Shown: positions 32,866-45,075 of the stretch, piece after piece
Numbering within the stretch: position 1 is the first letter of the stretch
Layout of the letters: every line of letters starts with the position of its first letter
Source of the DNA: Macrotrachela quadricornifera
Lineage: Eukaryota; Rotifera; Eurotatoria; Philodinida; Philodinidae
Length of the DNA stretch: 64,000 nt
Reading direction: 5' to 3'
Assembly (NCBI GenBank): GCA_022393335.1
Contig: JAJEKB010001368.1
Location: 692,571 to 756,570 of the forward strand
The notes under the pieces: model-generated
The model's input: the letters and a program-made list of their open reading frames with translations, nothing else
What the model was told of the DNA's origin: nothing
The model's database searches: none
Made by a program: the position numbers and the translations under genes

Positions 32866-35254
32866 AACTGTAGAAAACATGAAGATTGTTGGAGTAATGT
32901 TTGTGGACCTAAGAAAATTTATTTATGTAGGTGATATTCATGAGGAAATGCTGTTAGCACAATCTCTATGACATGAATATGTGAATGCGAATATAGGTGC
33001 TAGCGGGTGTAGTATGTAGAGAGCATTAACTTATGGAGTTACGAGTAAGATTAGCGATTCTCCTGGACTAGACGGCTAGTATCAAGTTAGGAGTATTTGG
33101 GACTGATAGCTGAAGAGTTCTAGGGAAAAACGTTTTAGAGGTATGAGTAAAGTAGTAATTGAATATCGCGGTTTGCTTTCTTTTTTGAAATAACCAGCTT
33201 GTTATGTACTATTCAAAGCAGAGTCTTGTATTTACAAAAGGAACTGTTTACTTTTGAAAATTATTAGAAAGACATTGATTAAAGTTAGTAATTGATTGTT
33301 ATTAATTAATTGTATGCAGATGTATGAGAAAGCTATTTAGCTTATCTGTCATGGTCTGTGACGATGAAATGGCGTTGATAGAAATGTCTGTAATGTGTTT
33401 GATACTTCGTTAAAAAGCATTTTTCTAACATCTGCGGAAAATAGAGATAGTCTCTCTTGTATGAGTAATGACTTCAGATGTGGAATCATAAAATTTTAAG
33501 ATGTTTTTTCATCATGGTGTGTAATGTCTGGAATCGGCACACTACGGTCTATTTTCTTTCAATCTGAATTTATCAAGAAAAAATTATACTTGCTTTCAAA
33601 CTGAAATGGGAATCTCCGGAAGTCTTCTAAGCTGAGAGTGCGAGGGTGAGTAAGAGCGTGGGTATAGAGAAGTTTGGGTGAGACTTTGAGACAAGAGGAC
33701 TAGTCCTACTCAGGGGTGGAACTAAATGGGCTTTGGTAGAATTTGGAGGAGATATGCGAGACAAGGAAAAATTAAGCGAGATCAGACGGCTTCATGAAAA
33801 AGATGGGTTGATTCGCAAAAGTTACTGCGTTGTTTTTTTTTCAAAATTCAGTTTGATATAGAAAACATCGTAGACTGGCAATTGGACAGTCTTCTTAGTA
33901 GCAAAATGCTATTCATGTATTGGAAGAAAAAACGCAAAAGAGGATGCCACCATGCAGTGTTGGAAAATTGGGAAATGTAGAACTAAATAGTATTGAATAG
34001 AAACTGCGAAATCAGATACATCTGGTAAAGTAAAGCTTGAATAGTGATATTATGAGCATAAATGAATTTCATCTAATTGGATCATAACTCTAAATACGCT
34101 ATGACTATACATCGAAAATGTGCTAAAAGAAAATTTACGTGCTCTGAGACGTTTCTGTGTATTTGTTTTACTTTGACTTAGAAAAAAAACTTCTAGGACT
34201 ACCTTCATTGGTGATCATGCTCACGATTTCGTTTATTCAGTCATGTATTTTGCTCTTCAGATATTTTGTATTGTTGATTCCTTTTTAAATATGCACATTA
34301 TGTATAGATGATTGCATACAGATAACTGACAACTAACGCCTTTCATCTTAAAAATATATAGTATTTCTCGGTAACATAGGCGTCGAATTTCTATATGAAT
34401 TTTCAAAGATGATTTGAATGAAGCAGCTTGTTCTTCTATAGAATATATGAACAATATTGTAACTTTTACTAGGTATTGCGCTTTGACTCAATACAAAATG
34501 TGCTACTCTTTGTGTCAAAAAAAAAGCTTGACTCAGAGATGTCGACCTATACTATCACTTTAGGAAAAACATATTTTCATATCAAATGATAAGAAATAGG
34601 TAGTATTGCACGATTTTGATTATTGGAAAGTGATTTTTTTCAAAAAAGAAACGGAATAAATAAAAATTGACATAGGAAAATACAGCAAAAACATGATTTT
34701 TCATTATGGAGTACTTTCATCGAAAATTTATCTCCACTTTCTTTCAACTTTATTTTGTATTTCTGCCTGTGCGCTCCTAGTGGTAAAATTTTGACGAAAC
34801 CTAATACTTTAGCTGTATTCTCGCATGCTGATTCTGGATATCTCGCTCATTTTCTGTAAAAATCAACTTTTAATAATCGAAACCTTACAATACTTTTCAT
34901 TTCTTAATATTTTCTATAAGAATATGTCTTGCTTATAAAATGTCAGTAGTGAATGACGCCTTTGATCCAAGCTTTTTTCGGAAAACGATTAGTGTATTTT
35001 GTACCCTAGATCAAAGTACAATTTCTGAGAAATTTACAATTTTGTTCATATGTTATATAGAGACATGAGCTGTTTCACTGAAATCATCTTTGAGGATTTA
35101 TATAAAAATTTAATGCCGACGATGCCAAAAATATTATATTTCTTAACAAAGAGGATGTTACGCATGGATTAGAAAAACGTGCCAATATTAAAATGAAACA
35201 ACAAAATGGGTCTTAAGTAGTGTTAGATATCATCTTCAGATATTTAGTTTTGAA
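32866..35254. other. Non-coding, nothing recognised
   Basis: The first about 70 bp is the decayed remainder of the last module exon (to about 32927). The rest is AT-rich, and I recognise no gene, transposon end or repeat. Confidence 0.4.
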
Positions 35255-35509
35255 TAGACATCGAACAAATTCAAACCGTTTGAACTCGATATAATCAAAC
35301 TTGAATATGTAAACTAGAACTTAACTTGAACTAGAACTCGAGTTTATAGGCTCGAGTTCACGATGAAGATGTCCTTGGCTTCTTATGTCTTACATTCCTG
35401 AGTTATCCTCTAGGTTCTGAAGTACTATATTATGGATGGATGTACTCAAAGGTCTTCATCTCTTAGATTATTGAAGAACTCTTAGATACTCTTGGATTTT
35501 CAAGTCTTA

Positions 35510-36494
35510 CAGGGTGCTCCATAAGTAAGGAAACAAAATAATTTTAAGACTTCTCCTTTATTACCTCTGTAATTAAAATGCTATGTTTTTATCAAAAGAT
35601 AGCGTTTGAAATTTTCTACCAAAATGTATGTGAGTAAACCCAAAAGCTGTTTTAGGTATATTGAAAGAAAGATGCAAAGTAAAAACATATTTAACAATGT
35701 AAAAATTAATGGGCTGGATGTAATGAATGATCGCGCTTTATATTTAAATTTTTCATTACTTTCTTTACTCTATTTAAAAAGTAAAGTATGTCAAAAGATT
35801 TGGCATGACAAGCACCACAATTTTTATAAGATTGTTTTTTTTTATAATTACACTTTTTGTTTACAAAATGGGCAAAATTTCGAGTGATGAAATTTTGACC
35901 ATATGAAGATAGTATAGTTTTTTGATACAAGATGAATTCATATTTTTCTTATTTCATCTTTTTTATAATCGTTCTTTGTAAATTGTAGAGCTTTTCAATC
36001 TATATCATGTAGCGTACCTCTTTTTGGAATAAAACATTAAGTAATAAAAAGGCGAAATAAGAAAAAACAAGTTCATCTTACACAAAAAAAGTACATTATT
36101 TTTCCGCGCAGCCGAAATTCTATCGTTCAAAAGCTTGTGCATTTTGAAAACAAATGTGTAACTATAAAATAAGTGATCCTATGAAAATTGTAGACCTTTT
36201 CACGCCAAATCTTTTAATATACTTTAGTTTTTAAATAGAGCGGACTGATGATAAACGGGATGCAAAATGCAACCATCTCTTGAACTCAGTTCATTACTGT
36301 ATACAGCTGTTTGTATGTCTTTGCTTTTTATCTTTTTACAAAATATATCTAAAATAGGTTTTGGACCTAGCCACATATCTTTTTATAGAGAATTTCAAGC
36401 GCTACCTTTTAATAAAAACAAACCATTTTAATCATAGAGGTAATAAAGGAGAAAACTTAAAAATACTTTGTTTTGTTACTTATGGATCACTCTG
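35510..36494. mobile_element. Mariner-type MITE nested in the hAT-type element
   Basis: It starts CAGGGTGCTCCATAAGTAAG and ends CTTATGGATCACTCTG, with TA on both sides. It is 985 bp, with long imperfect arms. It carries two GTAGAGCTTTTCA-like cores (near 35985 and 36190) that define a family with 22455-23449 and the copies near 39600 and 55700. Small open frames inside (35606-35887, 36361-36573) are repeat sequence, not genes. Confidence 0.75.
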
Positions 36495-36654
36495 TATATT
36501 TATGAGGGTAGCTTTGAATCCTGGAGTCCTATACTATAAGAGCACCCTTAGATCCAAAAGTTCTATATTATAGGAGCACCCTTCAGTCTCCAAGTTCTAT
36601 ATTGTAGAAGTACCTCTTGATTCTCGTGTCCTATATTGAGGAGATACTCTTGTG

Positions 36655-37265
36655 TCCTCAAGTCCTTATATTATGAAGGTACCTTTAAGTCTTTAAGTCC
36701 TATGTTATCAAAATCAACTGGAATGTTATAGCGAAGTATGTTAAGCGACACAGAAGGATGAACCACTTCAGCTCAGTTTCTATGGTTAAGAAACATACAC
36801 CTTAATACTAGAAGACTTTATACAGTCAAAAGAACCAGTCGATCACTTCAATCCATGTTGTATGTTTATTTTTGAACTTAGACATTTATCTATTTATTTT
36901 ATTTTCTCTCTGTAATTGCTTCTCAAATTAGATATACACCAAATCCAACGCCAAACTCCCAAATGGTTTGGATTTGAACCTATTTTTAATGCATGTCTAA
37001 TCGGAGAAGCAATTACAGAGACAAAATAAGATTAATAGATAAACATCTAAGTTCAAAAATAAACATACAGCGTGGATTGAAGTGATCGACTGGATCTATT
37101 GGCTGTATAAAATTTTCTACTACTAAGGCGTATATTTCTCAACCATAGAAACTGAACTGAAGTTGTTTACCCCTCTCTGTGATGTAATATATTTCGCTAT
37201 AACATTTCAGTCGATTTTGATAACATAGGACTTAAAGGTACCCCTATAATATAGGACTTGAAGAC
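36655..37265. repeat. Long hairpin, arms about 270 bp
   Basis: The left arm runs from about 36655 and the right arm to about 37265; they pair almost end to end (for example gttatcaaaatcaactgga with tcgattttgataac). The centre near 36950-36985 contains a small secondary inverted repeat (aaatccaa / ttggattt). A related half-arm lies in intron 3 of the multicopper oxidase. Confidence 0.75.
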
Positions 37266-37460
37266 CTGTGGATAGCTTCATAATAGAGAACTTAAACACC
37301 TAAGGATGTCTCAGAAATGCAGGACATGAGAACCTAAGAGCAGATCCATCATAAGCTCGAAATCGAACATTTATGGTCGAGTTCGAGCCGAGTTCAGTTT
37401 TTATAATGTTTGACTCGAAAACTCGAATTTATGCTCACGTTCGGGATTGTTACATGTCTA

Positions 37461-39392
37461 GTCTTGAGTCTCCTTGTACATTAAGGCATTGCTTATTGTA
37501 GTAACCTAGTACAATTTGCTTATCAAGCTTTGTACAATATAGTCAGAGAAAAGAAAACACCATAACGCTAATAGTAATTGCTAACATATCACTCGTTGAA
37601 AACGGAATCGATTTGTTCACATAACGTGATACTTTGTTGATTACATTTTGAGAATTTTTTTTTGAATAAGACACTTAGCTACACAGAAAGTATTAGCACT
37701 TATAGCAATCAAATCGTGATAAATACTTTAAGTGTCTTCAAATTGAGCGACAAAAAATTGTAGAACAGCTTTACGTTTGTATTTTGCATTTTTTATATGA
37801 GCAAAAAATCTTTTAGAAAAAATCTTTTTACTGTCTACAGCCTGTTTAACGGTCTACAAACTCGGCTCTAAAAGAATTTCATTTAGAGAGGTAATGTTGC
37901 AAAAAATAAGGTTTTTTTTATATAACAACGTTGCACGATAATAAAACCTTTCTAGATGGTTGAGACGTTAGCTAAGAAAAGGCTGTTCTTATAGAATAAA
38001 TAGTGTTCAAACAAGCTTTTTACCCATTACAAATTTCGAGAAAACTGGATAAGAATATCTCAAAAAAAGATTAGCATTACATTTGGATGGTCTGTGTAGA
38101 TATAGATTGTGTAAAAAATGTTGAGATGTACTAAGTAATTGTAATGTCTGATTTTCTGATTTTTTTATTTTTGTTTAGAAAAATAACAATTTGAACAAAA
38201 AACAATGGACTTCTTACGTATGGCAAATTTTACATGATAGGACATGTTGCTATGCATACTTCATTAATGCTTTATAATCTATTATTCTTTTTTTCCTTTT
38301 ATTTACGATATATCAATAGTGCTATATAGCATTTAGGCTTTTCATTTTACTCATCAATACAATATTATTTACATTTTCTATTTTAAATGTCATTGTTTTT
38401 CTTTTTTCATACATTATTTGAAGATGTTGAATGAAAGGCAAACTATGGTAGATCTTGACGAAAATGAAAAGTTCAATCTGCTAATTCTAACCTTTGTAGG
38501 ACTAATTCAAAGATTACCTACTGTACTGAAGTTTAAAATAATTTTAAAAAAATGCAGAATTTTATCTCTCCAACGCTTTTCGTCTGATCTATTAGCATTT
38601 AAACATTCATCAGGATGCTCTGTCTTAAATTAAGAATAAGAATATATACATATAGGTTAAAATAAAAATAGACAAGAAAAGTCTGGACGATTGGGTAAAG
38701 TATATTTAAATCTAATTAGATAATTCTCATTACTGGATGATTCATATATTTAGATTCAATGATTATAGATAGATATTTAATCTAATAATATTAAGAATTT
38801 ATCCTACGTGGTGTATCCATAAAAACGAGAATAGATTTTGTATAAATTGTTTAAAATGCTCCATTTAATTATTAACTTGATGAACAGCTAGATTCATGAT
38901 TTAATTAGTAACTCGACAATTCGAACATTTATTGCGTAATATCATTGGTTAAGATATGGTAGTTTTCAATTTTTATAAAAAGTGTTTTTGAACAACTTGG
39001 TAAATATGAATATTTGGGAATTAACATATTGAACTTTGAACTATTTTGACTTTGTTTGATTCATTTCTTCACGTCAAGCAGCATCTAATGTTAAATCGGT
39101 CATCTTTATTATGTCAGGTGTAATTGATAAATAAAATATGACGAATATTTTAATTGCCTCACATGATTTGATAATTTTTTTCTTTGTAAGTTTTGAAGAA
39201 GAATTTGTTCCACATTTTATATAAAAAAAAATAATACACCTTCATTCCAACATATTAAAATATTAAGTATTTGATAGATATTCAACGGACAACACCACTC
39301 TCTTTTTCCAAAGTCATTTTAAAATATCTGAATCTTTATCAAAATGGTACGCATGTTTTTCACGTGTGCAAAAACTATGTCTTACTTATATT
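37461..39392. other. Non-coding, nothing recognised
   Basis: AT-rich DNA. A 71-codon frame at 38418-38633 has no recognisable domain or cysteine pattern. I cannot support a gene here. Confidence 0.35.
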
Positions 39393-40107
39393 ACTTAGGG
39401 CAGTCTAAAAGTAGTAGCAGTGACACTTGTTTTGCTTACAGAAAGCTCAAAATTTTTTTGTGAAAAGTTAGAGCGATTTTTGATCAATATTTATTTAATA
39501 TCATGGTAGTAGAATTTTGATAAAAACTATTTCTGTTGACATCCAGTTAGTTACTTTAGATCATAGTGTGTGAAGCTTTTTGTATTCTATTTTATCATCG
39601 TTTAATATATTGGTACTAAAAGATCAAAACATACCACAAGATGTAGCATGAAAAGCTCTACAATTTACAAAGAACAACTATAAAAAGTTGACACAGGCAA
39701 AAACGAATATAGATCTTAGCAAACAAGGTTCAGCTATTGCAGCATCGAAATTTGGTCGCTCAGAGTTTTGTTTATTTTGAAAATAAAAGAGTGCAACTAT
39801 AAAGTAAGTAGCCCTTTACATATTGTAGAGCTGTTCATACCAGATCTGTAGAATCTGCCATAGTTTCTCTACAGCACACAAAAGAGTTTGAAGAATTTCC
39901 CCAACTTTCAGAAACGTACGTGTCAGAACATCTTTTTGTCAAAAATGTATGTTATAGAAAATAATTCTGTTCTTTTTACGATTCATGAGTTTTTTATTCC
40001 ATGTGTAAGACGGTACTACAAAAGATTAGTATTATTTCTATTCATTTTATTCAGTCATAGAGGTAATCCAATGATGATAGTAACTTTGCTGCTTCTTGTC
40101 ATCTGAA
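39393..40107. mobile_element. Degenerate mariner-type MITE copy
   Basis: It contains both halves of the family core: ATGAAAAGCTCTACAATTTA at about 39648 and TTGTAGAGCTGTTCATACCA at about 39825. It also has a ggtcgctcagagttttgttt block shared with the copy near 55840, and a catagaggtaat block shared with 36440. The termini are diverged, so the end points are approximate. Confidence 0.5.
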
Positions 40108-41700
40108 TCAACTGATGACTAATAGCTCGGATCTTATCGACTTCCATGGTTGTTACTATTCAGATTTTTTATAAAAGTATCAGCATTTGTCTTTGGTTTT
40201 TAATTGACTGGCACATTCTAATATGATACTGATTTTGCATTGGTGAAAGCTCGAATTGGTTTTCGAAAGTTGATTTAAATAGTAGTTTTAGATCCAGTTG
40301 ATAAATATTTGTTTTCTATTACTTTACCGTTTAACTTTTCAAAACAAAATGCATTCGATACGTTTACTGAAAAGACAAACCTAATTTCTTGCAAAGTCGC
40401 TCTTACAATTCATAAGATTCATATCTGATTTGTTGGATTGTTGTATCTCATTTCTCACCCTCGTCTGGTGGATTCAGACAGATAGAGCTAATCCGAGCAC
40501 TTGAACAACTAACATGATGATCTGAAAAATCAGACTATATGTGCAAACTCTTTTGAAAGTACATTAATTACAGTTCGAACCTTTTTGCACGAATCAAGAG
40601 TTTTTCTCTAACTCGTGAAACTTGTTAACAACAAGTGGATCGAATAACTAACAATCTAGATGAACAAATCCAACAGCTTCGTCATCATTACTCGAAATAA
40701 AATAAAATAAAATATTTCATCATTTAACAGAAATATTCACCAAATTTTTTCAAGATCTGTCGCTCAAAACCTTTCATCTAATAACAATGAATAATACTTA
40801 TTGGATGTCTAAAACATCAAAAAATTGCACCAATGAATATTCTTTTCGGTTAATGATAGAATCCATATTTGTTTGAATAGTTAGTGAAGACAGTAATATT
40901 GGGAGCGTCTCATTTCAGATACTTTATTTATTTTTTGTTAGAGGCGCCTTGAAACGAAAATAAATAGTAATTTACTTTTTTTTTTTTAAACAAATAAACA
41001 TGAGAGAAAAACAACAGAATAGACAGCCCTTCCTTTTTTTGGTCGCATGTAAATCTAAAAAATCAGAAAAAACACGATTTTAACCTTGTCATCATTTTTT
41101 CCTGCTTCAAATTAAGACCTATCGTTTTTTACTATAGTATCATCTTCTATATATTCTATATAGTATATTATTCATATAACAGATGCGAATAAAAAATAAA
41201 ACAATACTAATCAACGCTACTTTTTTAAATCTCTATCATCAAAAACAAATACGTCGCGAAAATATCTGATTCATATGGAAAAAAACCATATTTATTTTTC
41301 ATACTTCATTACTCATTCAATGTCCCTATATCGCCTCAATTAAAAAAAAATTTAACCAAATTTGTTCGATTAAACAAAATAAAACACGCATCTTATTAAT
41401 GTTGATAAATAACAATAATTCTAAATTTATCTCTGTCATGAAATAAACTAGACAACACATTTAAATCATATCATCAATAAACAAAAAAATCGATCATCCA
41501 AAGAATCAATCTTATTCGATATGATTAAAAAATTCAAAATTATTCATATTTTACAAGTATCTGTAACACAAAATAGTTGAGCATTATTTACATCATCATC
41601 ATCTGCTGCTACTACTACAGCAAAGACAACATTATCTCCATTATTAAAATGTAATTTATCAATAGAATATTTAAATACATCTGTAACAAAATAGAAAAAA
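40108..41700. other. Non-coding, nothing certain recognised
   Basis: AT-rich DNA. A short stretch near 40605-40690 reads RITNNLDEQIQQLRHHYSK and could be a remnant coiled coil, but it is too short and broken to assign. Confidence 0.3.
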
Positions 41701-41719
41701 TTCGTAAAAATTTAATTCA

Positions 41720-42291
41720 GAAGCATGTACCAATTCTAGTGCCATCCGGTGATCCAATTGTTAACGAAATCGAAAAGTATATAAAGTTAGATGTTACTTA
41801 CAATGATGTACTTCAATTTTAGAAGTCTTCAAATAATACGTATCCTTACTTGAAACGTTTAGCTCAAATTATTCTTGCGATTCCAGCCACGTCTAGTCCC
41901 AGTGAAAAGGTATTCGCAACAATAGGTTTAATCATGAATGTCAAAAGGACAATGTTGTCTCCTAAAAGCGTTGGTAAAATTCAGGTAATTCACGACAATT
42001 ATAATGTATTGAAAAAATCGAAGTTTTTTGTTCATTTTTTGTCGTTTTTATGTTATTTTATATTATAATGAACATACTGCTAATAATTCTTCACCGATCT
42101 TAATTTGATTTTTACATTTTTGTGTTGTAGATATAATGCACAAAATTGTAACAAGTTGTTGCTCATACTTTTTCTAAACCGATTATGAATGAGATATTGA
42201 AATGAAGATATTTTTCAATTTGAAAAAAAATTTTCTTTTTTTTGAATTTTTTAGCTGCCGACGACGACCGACTCATCGGCTTACATCTCTA
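41720..42291 (+). pseudogene. hAT transposase C-terminal (dimerisation) domain relic with 3' element end
   Basis: Frame blocks EIEKYIKLDVTYNDVLQF, a stop where family members have Trp, then YPYLKRLAQIILAIPATSSP and SEKVFATIGLIMNVKRTMLS followed by VIHDNYN. This is the hAT C-terminal dimerisation signature (LARxxLxIPATSxxSERxFSxAGxI...RxxLSPxxV). The sequence ends at 42291 in TACATCTCTA, the complement of a hAT-like TAGAGATGTA terminus. The N-terminal and catalytic regions are missing. Confidence 0.75.
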
Positions 42292-42354
42292 GTTGTTGGC
42301 TGTGATGAGAGAAGTTTTGAAAACATCGTCTATCGATTCTCAGAGGGTTTTATG

Positions 42355-43691
42355 TAGGGATCGGCGGTTCCAAAAAAGAACCGGAACCGCCGGTTCCGGT
42401 TCGGCTCTGGTTCCTAAAATTGCAAAAACACCGGTTCTGGTTAGCAAGAATAGAGAAAACACCGGTTCCGGTTCCTTCGTAAAATATTTTATAGAACCTC
42501 AGCCATTAAATCACTAGAAAAATGAAAAAAAATTAATTTAATTCGTGAAGTTTTGGTTCTCTAGTGGTTCAGTTTAGATAAAATTAATATTTATTGGAAA
42601 AAGACTGTCCCAAAGTGTAAGTGAAAATAAAACAGTAAGAAAATTTTTAACAATACAATCATGTACAAGAGATGATTGTTTAGATACAACCGTCTGATAA
42701 AATGGGTCAATGACACCCTTTTTTTATCACCTTGGGTAACATCATTATCATCATTTATACACGTATTGTCCTGTTCAACCAGTTTGAATCTTTTTGCTGA
42801 AGCTATTGCTATCAACTGTTTCCGACTTTGAATTGAGTTTGAAGGTAATATTGGGTCAGTTTTTTCTTTTAACTAGAAGGTGGTTCAAAAAAATGATGCT
42901 TCAGCTGTTCGACTCCGTTTTGTGTAAAACTAAAGCTCTGAGAGAACGGATACAAAAACGGCCAAAAACTGATCAGTTGATTTCCAAAGATCCTCCATTT
43001 TTTCAACAAGTGGAACGTCTTATTACATTACTATTGCTCTTTAGAATATATATCAATAAAAACAGGATGAGGCTAGTCAGACGTGTAGAGTTTTCCAAAA
43101 AATCAAAAATTTCCTCCCCTCACGAAATTTTTCAAAAGATTTCTCCAAGATATTTTTTTCCACCGCTTATAGACCAACGTTATTTCACATAAAATAAACA
43201 ACTAGCACATAATGAAATTATCCATGTTCGATAAATTCCCAATATTGATTTCTTTGGCCATGATATAGTTCAGCAAGTGATAAAAAAATGTAGAAAAAAA
43301 CTGGAAAAAAGAGTAACAAAGAAATTATATTTCGGCAGTAACGTGTTTGTTCTTGGGAAAATCAAAAATAGAGCAAACCTGTAAAGTAAAAATCTCAAAA
43401 GAATAAATTATATCCTGTAACAGTTTGTTATGAAGAGAATGAGATTTTCTTTTCTAATAGCTTTTTCTCAAAATTTCCTTCTCCGCGCGGGGGCACCCGA
43501 GAAAGATTTTGCACCTCTGTGGCTAATAATCATATGAAAAAAAACCGGTTCCGGTTCCGGTTCCAACATTTTTATTTTCACGGTTCCGGTTCTGAAAAAT
43601 TTGAGAAAGCCGGTTCCGGTTCCAAAGACATCTGAAATAATGTTTCAAATTCGGTTCTCGGTTCCATTTTTTTTGGAATCGCCGATCCCTA
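42355..43691. mobile_element. hAT-type non-autonomous element with GGTTCC subterminal repeats
   Basis: The ends are TAGGGATCGGCGGTTCC and its inverted copy GGAATCGCCGATCCCTA. Both subterminal zones carry arrays of CCGGTTCCGGTTCC. The flanking 8-mers (gttttatg and cccgtcgt) do not match, so the target duplication is lost or one flank is rearranged. The 132-codon frame inside (42794-43192) has no transposase motif. Confidence 0.7.
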
Positions 43692-44329
43692 CCCGTCGTT
43701 GATAAAATCTCGTTTCATTCCTAGGCAATGTTGAAAGATGTAACAAGTGTTCAGCCTCTTACTCTTGGCTATCTAGGTTCATTACAGCAATTAATTGGCC
43801 CATTACTGAAAGGCTAATCCAAAGTGGTTTTTAGAACTTTCTCGTGAATTTTGAAAGAGTAGTGATCATAGAGCTATGGGAATCAACTCTAAACCTATGT
43901 AAAAACATCAAACTCCAGACTGAACCTGTACAACTCTTGTTAGGATTGACACTCATTGATAAGGTGAAATTTGGGCGTGTTAATATCCTTAATCATAAAC
44001 GAATGCAAAAACCGGAAAAAACTCGCTTGCTAACGATTTAAGAAAAAGTGAATGTCAAATTGATTCCACCCATTACTAAGAAAGAACTCATATCCAGCCA
44101 TCTTTCATATGTTGATCGCGGTGACGAAAGTGTTAATATGGAAAATGAATGATAACTAGATGACCGTAGCCTGAGAAACTATTTTTTTCATATGTTCAAT
44201 TATAAATGTTAGGGAGAAGCACGTCTACCTCGAGCACAGTTTATATTTCATTGACGATAGTTAATTTCATGAAATGATAAAAGATTAACGTTGTAACGAA
44301 TGATTAGGATGGTCATCGACATAAAGATG
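43692..44329. other. Unrecognised, possibly decayed coding sequence
   Basis: Plus-strand frames give short protein-like stretches (for example TEPVQLLLGLTLIDKVKFGR near 43920, and KLIPPITKKELISSHLSYVD near 44060) separated by stops. I could not assign them to a family. Confidence 0.3.
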
Positions 44330-45075
44330 ATTCTGTTAGTCGTGAATCAAATTCTACGGATAAAACAACTGATTTTCTTCGCCTCCTTCGGCACTTTCAA
44401 TTGTTATTGCAGTGCATTCTGTTGCGTCCTTCAGCCATCATATGAGGCATGGATTTCCATCGTTAGCTACATAGACGGTTTCTTCTCCATCAACAAAGAG
44501 TTTTTGAATGAGACTATGCGCGACGACGAACCCTTTCGTTGCGTCTTTAGTACATTTCATTACACGATGATTCCATGTGTCTAATACGTACATACTTTGT
44601 TGTTCATCGACGAAGAGATAAGTGGGATCGTTCAATTGATCGAGACCTTCGCCACGTCCATGGTCCCCATTTACAACACTCATCTCATTCGTGTCTAATT
44701 TATATCGTTTTACTTAATTTTTCATCGTGTCAGAAATGTAGAGGTATCTTTTTTGTCCGTGGTTAATCCCGAACAAGCGATACTGTTAATTAGGACTTCG
44801 TCTCCAATGGTTCCATCACGACTCGACTATTTCCACAATCGCAATATTGATTGGATTATTTAATTGATTCAATTGACTTCCGGGCCCACGATCACCAGCT
44901 GCTACTTGACCAACTGTATCTCCAAGTTTCCATTGGACGATACGATGATTGCTTCAATCAGCAATGATCACCGTTTGATTATCGCTTATGGCGAAACCAT
45001 AAGGAAAACAGAGCTGATTCATAGCATTGCTTAATCCATATCCTGCAGCAACAATTTTGCTACCCTGGACCGATC
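44330..45075 (-). pseudogene. NHL-repeat protein relic
   Basis: From high to low coordinates the minus strand gives NHL repeats: AAGYGLSNAMNQLCFPYGFA with TVIIAD; VAAGDRGPGSQLNQLNNP; YLYISDTMKN then KRYKLDTNEMSVV; and GDHGRGEGLDQLNDPTYLFV with SMYVLDTWNHRVMKC, then ETVYVANDGNP. The GxGxGxxxNQLxxPxGxxVDxxxxxYVADxxNHRVxxW pattern is clear over at least four blades. Several stops (for example the Glu codon after MKN reads TAA) and frameshifts make it a pseudogene. NHL proteins of this type are abundant in bdelloids (from memory). Confidence 0.75.

Larger units (their letters stand above)
35255..37460. mobile_element. 2.2-kb hAT-type element with CTCGA subterminal repeats
   Basis: The left end TAGACATCGAACAAATTC and the complement of the right end (TAGACATGTAACAATCCC) match well. 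The flanking 8-mers gttttgaa and gtcttgag agree at 6 of 8 positions, the hAT target size. Subterminal zones carry many ACTCGA/CTCGAG repeats. Inside are tandem 36-38 bp repeats (ctatattataggagcaccc-like), the long hairpin 36655-37265 and a later insertion (35510-36494). No transposase was seen. Confidence 0.7.

Noticed and set aside
42794..43192. 132-codon frame inside the GGTTCC element
   Set aside because: No hAT or other motif; composition matches non-coding element interior.
44300..44584. Plus-strand 94-codon frame
   Set aside because: Antisense to the NHL relic, which explains the open frame.
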